This document shows positions 6,224-8,143 of a stretch of DNA of 8,143 bases, one piece after another. The translations under genes were made by a program, and so were the position numbers. A model generated the notes under the pieces. It was given only the letters and a program-made list of their open reading frames with translations. It ran no database searches and was not told the origin of the DNA. Within the stretch, counting starts at the first letter, position 1, and every line of letters starts with the position of its first letter. Source of the DNA: UBA5314 sp039679855 (GTDB lineage Bacteria; Bacillota; Syntrophomonadia; Syntrophomonadales; Syntrophomonadaceae); the NCBI GenBank assembly GCA_039679855.1, contig JBDKUE010000055.1:1-8143 (forward strand), given 5' to 3'.

Positions 6224-7525
6224 CTATTCGAGGGAGTTCTCGGGCAGTTCATTTGCCGAAGACGGTACCGGGGTTCCTTTATGCAGGAGGGGGAGGCAGA
6301 GCAGAGTATCACCCAGTAACAGCAGAGCGGATATTATATAGATGCCGGGCAGAGCGAGATGGGTTTTAAGCCAGCCGGAAATGCTTATGGTTATCACCAT
6401 GCCCCCGATAAACAGAGGATTTAACACTCCATTCACCCTTCCTACGAACTCCTGCTCGGTATTGTGCAGAATCAGGGTATTTAAGCCGACGAAAACCGAG
6501 GGCATGACCAGACCGTTCAAAGCCTGGAAAGCCAGGGTTAGAACCCAGATTTTCGAATACCCCACACCCAAAACGGCTATAGCGCTTATAAAGCTTCCTC
6601 CCATTAAAAGCTTCTGGGGCGCAATGCGGTTGGCCCATCCAGCCACTACTGCACCGCCTATCAGCATAGCGGCACCGTTGACTGCCAGCAGCCATTGCAG
6701 GCTTTCTTTGGGCAATCCCAGTCTTTCGGTTATGATAAAGATCCCCAGGGGTTGGATCACCCCAACTGCCAGACCGGCCACAATAAAAACCTCGCCCATG
6801 ATGGTAAGCACTTTTTTACCGAGAACATATTTAAAGCCTTCTATCATCTCATGCCAGAAGTGCCCCGGGGCATGGCCTTCCCCGATCGGGTCGGAGGGCA
6901 GCAGGGTGAGCATTCCCGCCGACGCTACAAAGGCCAGACCCATTATGGCTATGGCATAGTTGATTCCCAGCTTCAAGTAGACCATGGTTCCCAGCACCGG
7001 ACCTACTATCATAAATATGGAATTCAAGGTTTGAAAAAGGGCCATTGCCGACTGGAGCTGTTCTGCGGGCACGTAGAACTTGAACAGCTTCATAGCTGAC
7101 GGCTGTGAAAATTGGGATAGTATAGCCGAAATAAAAGTTATAAGAAAGACAGCCTGCCAGGTTCCATAGACGATGGTCAATAATACGATAAACACGGAAA
7201 GAGCGCTCAGCAGATCGGACGATATCATAGTTTTGCGGGGCGGCCAGCGGTCGGCAAAGGTGCCGCCGATAAAGGAAAATAAAAAGATCGGAACATATTC
7301 GGCCACATAGATTAACGATACGGCAATGGGATTGGCATTGGTTTTATCCATGATAAATAACAGAACTGCAAAGTTGCGCACCCAGATGCCAATCTGTAAA
7401 AAAACGCCTGACAGTACAACTGCCTGCATAAAGCGGTTGCGAAATATACTGCTCGGTTTATCCGACAATACGACCACTCCCAGCCTGCCACTTTTCCTGT
7501 GGTGATTATTTTCGCCTAAAGCCAA
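6224..7525 (-). CDS. Major facilitator superfamily efflux-type transporter
   Basis: The 433-aa protein is rich in hydrophobic segments, consistent with 12 membrane helices. It carries the MFS motif A, GGTFADRWPPRK (87-98), in the loop after helix 2. The N-terminal layout (FRNRFMQAVVLSGVFLQIG, with NFAVLLFIMDKTNANPIAVS) resembles the MFS_3/DHA3 group of macrolide- and drug-efflux proteins, so proton-driven export of a small molecule is likely; the substrate is unknown. The TTG start at 7525 has AGGGAAG only 3 nt before it. A second TTG at 7468, preceded by TGGGAG at 8 nt, would give a start MSDKPSSIFRNRF more like other members, so the first 19 residues are doubtful. It is followed on the same strand by the 57-aa gene and is divergent from the DUF6530-like gene across a 184-bp control region. 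Confidence 0.9.
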   Translation of the reverse strand: MALGENNHHRKSGRLGVVVLSDKPSSIFRNRFMQAVVLSGVFLQIGIWVRNFAVLLFIMDKTNANPIAVSLIYVAEYVPIFLFSFIGGTFADRWPPRKTMISSDLLSALSVFIVLLTIVYGTWQAVFLITFISAILSQFSQPSAMKLFKFYVPAEQLQSAMALFQTLNSIFMIVGPVLGTMVYLKLGINYAIAIMGLAFVASAGMLTLLPSDPIGEGHAPGHFWHEMIEGFKYVLGKKVLTIMGEVFIVAGLAVGVIQPLGIFIITERLGLPKESLQWLLAVNGAAMLIGGAVVAGWANRIAPQKLLMGGSFISAIAVLGVGYSKIWVLTLAFQALNGLVMPSVFVGLNTLILHNTEQEFVGRVNGVLNPLFIGGMVITISISGWLKTHLALPGIYIISALLLLGDTLLCLPLLHKGTPVPSSANELPENSLE

Positions 7526-7585
7526 TTACTTCCCTAATTAAAATTTAAACCCTTTTATTATTAACAATTTTTTTGAATATAAGAC

Positions 7586-7615
7586 TTTCTATGGCCATTG
7601 CTCTAATAATGCCAA
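7586..7615 (-). promoter_or_regulatory. Possible promoter of the MFS gene
   Basis: On the minus strand TTGGCA (7615-7610), an 18-nt spacer and TAGAAA (7591-7586) form a weak promoter about 60 nt before the TTG at 7525. The -10 matches at only four of six positions. Confidence 0.3.
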
Positions 7616-7622
7616 AATGGAC

Positions 7623-7652
7623 TTGATAGCGATGCGGTACATATGTTATTAT
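7623..7652 (+). promoter_or_regulatory. Sigma-A-like promoter of the DUF6530-like gene
   Basis: TTGATA (7623-7628), an 18-nt spacer and TATTAT (7647-7652) match consensus well. Transcription would start near 7659, inside the palindrome that follows. Confidence 0.6.
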
Positions 7653-7655
7653 GAC

Positions 7656-7686
7656 TTAGTAATTTAGTAACTTACTAATTTACTAA
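7656..7686. promoter_or_regulatory. 31-bp palindromic operator-like site of four 8-bp units
   Basis: The arms TTAGTAATTTAGTAA (7656-7670) and TTACTAATTTACTAA (7672-7686) are mirror complements at 14 of 15 positions around a central C. The site can also be read as four head-to-tail units, TTAGTAAT, TTAGTAAC, TTACTAAT and TTACTAAT. It begins 4 nt after the -10 box and covers the predicted transcription start, the classic place for repressor binding. The core AGTAACTTACT recalls HxlR/DUF24-type (YodB, CatR) sites, but the regulator is not in this window. A 5' leader hairpin is an alternative. Confidence 0.75.
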
Positions 7687-7709
7687 TATGAATTCCTGGA
7701 GGAAGAATA

Positions 7710-8143
7710 ATGAAAATACCAACTACACTAAAACACAAACCGGTTATAACTGCCGATGACTACGAGAATGTAGACGGCCGTTATGCTTATAATACTGACG
7801 CTAAAGGACTTTCTCTGGGCCTGGCGCAATGGAATGATCGGGGCAAGGTAGATATTTCCGCCAAGGTATGGAGATACACCGGTGAAAAGTGGTCCCGGCA
7901 ATCGGAGGAACTCCCGCTGCACCGGGTTCTTGATCTGGCCATCCTGGTCTGCCGGGCTAAATTTTATTTTCAAGAAGAGTCATACAAATATGATAAGTTG
8001 TACGATTCCGAAAAGCCGATGATAGATCGGATCGGTTTACAGGGCGATGCCATGACCGTTGCCGTATGTACCGGCAACGATAAGCTGGACGAGGATATAA
8101 GATTGTTCAGCCAGGCCTTAAGTAAAGACGGCGAGCTTATTGG
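7710..8143 (+). CDS. DUF6530-like conserved protein of unknown function (3' end outside window)
   Basis: ATG 7710 opens a frame that stays open for 144 codons to the right edge. A strong GGAGGA at 7698-7703 lies 6 nt before the ATG. The N-terminus MKIPTTLKHKPVITADDY, then GRYAYNTDAKGLSLGLAQWN, DRGKVDISAKVW, GEKWSRQSEELPLHR and VLDLAILVCRA look strongly conserved and match my memory of the DUF6530 family, whose function is unknown. The protein is soluble, with no signal peptide or membrane segment, and is rich in charged residues. Expression appears to be under the palindromic operator that overlaps its promoter, suggesting induction by a stress or ligand. Its divergent neighbour is the MFS exporter, so one regulator might control both. 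The family name comes from recall and has not been checked by search. Confidence 0.8.
   Translation, partial: MKIPTTLKHKPVITADDYENVDGRYAYNTDAKGLSLGLAQWNDRGKVDISAKVWRYTGEKWSRQSEELPLHRVLDLAILVCRAKFYFQEESYKYDKLYDSEKPMIDRIGLQGDAMTVAVCTGNDKLDEDIRLFSQALSKDGELI

Noticed and set aside
6052..6312. 86-aa minus-strand open frame
   Set aside because: It is a different frame of the MFS end and the small gene, with no ribosome binding site; the 57-aa frame has much better start signals.
5762..6319. 185-aa plus-strand open frame
   Set aside because: It is a shadow across the WD40-like gene, the small minus-strand gene and the end of the MFS gene, and reads through the C11 tract.
7728..7973. 81-aa minus-strand open frame
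   Set aside because: It is antisense to the well-conserved DUF6530-like gene and has no ribosome binding site evidence.
1..8143. CRISPR arrays, tRNA or rRNA genes, integrase or transposase genes
   Set aside because: No regularly spaced direct repeats, cloverleaf sequences or recombinase motifs were seen on either strand.

Overview
The window reads as a chromosomal stretch from a low-to-mid GC Gram-positive anaerobe, most likely a clostridial Firmicute of the Syntrophomonas/Peptococcaceae kind. This rests on purine-rich Shine-Dalgarno sites, frequent TTG and GTG starts, a Gram-positive-style lipoprotein, an iron-sulfur protein of a type common in anaerobes, and the domain set. It is an inference from style and content; no species is claimed. 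All gaps between genes are shorter than 300 bp.

Region 1 (1-2998, + strand) is a surface/polyanion gene set: the last codons of an upstream gene that may be a VTC-domain polyphosphate polymerase, a four-helix membrane protein of the DUF4956 type, and a lipoprotein built of beta-helix repeats (Cthe_2159-like carbohydrate-binding family). The last two are separated by a 210-bp palindromic element with 24-bp terminal inverted repeats flanked by TA. Removing the element and one TA restores a tight operon junction with the same stop codon. A bidirectional terminator closes the region.

Region 2 (3035-4882) is a divergent pair: a minus-strand QueG-like (COG1600) iron-sulfur protein and a plus-strand LysR-family regulator. 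They share a 111-bp intergenic region with a good sigma-A-like promoter for the regulator. The arrangement suggests that the regulator controls the iron-sulfur gene.

Region 3 (4990-7525) holds a plus-strand cytoplasmic WD40-like beta-propeller protein. It is convergent with, and overlaps by 26 bp, a previously uncalled 57-aa minus-strand gene. That small gene lies downstream of a minus-strand major facilitator efflux-type transporter and has an 11-G tract next to its ribosome binding site.

Region 4 (7526-8143) is a divergent control region followed by the 5' part of a conserved gene of unknown function (DUF6530-like) that runs off the window. Its promoter carries a 31-bp near-perfect palindrome made of four 8-bp units, which looks like a repressor operator. 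The most noteworthy signals are this operator, the element in the operon, the small CxxC gene with its homopolymer, and the DUF4956/beta-helix surface set.
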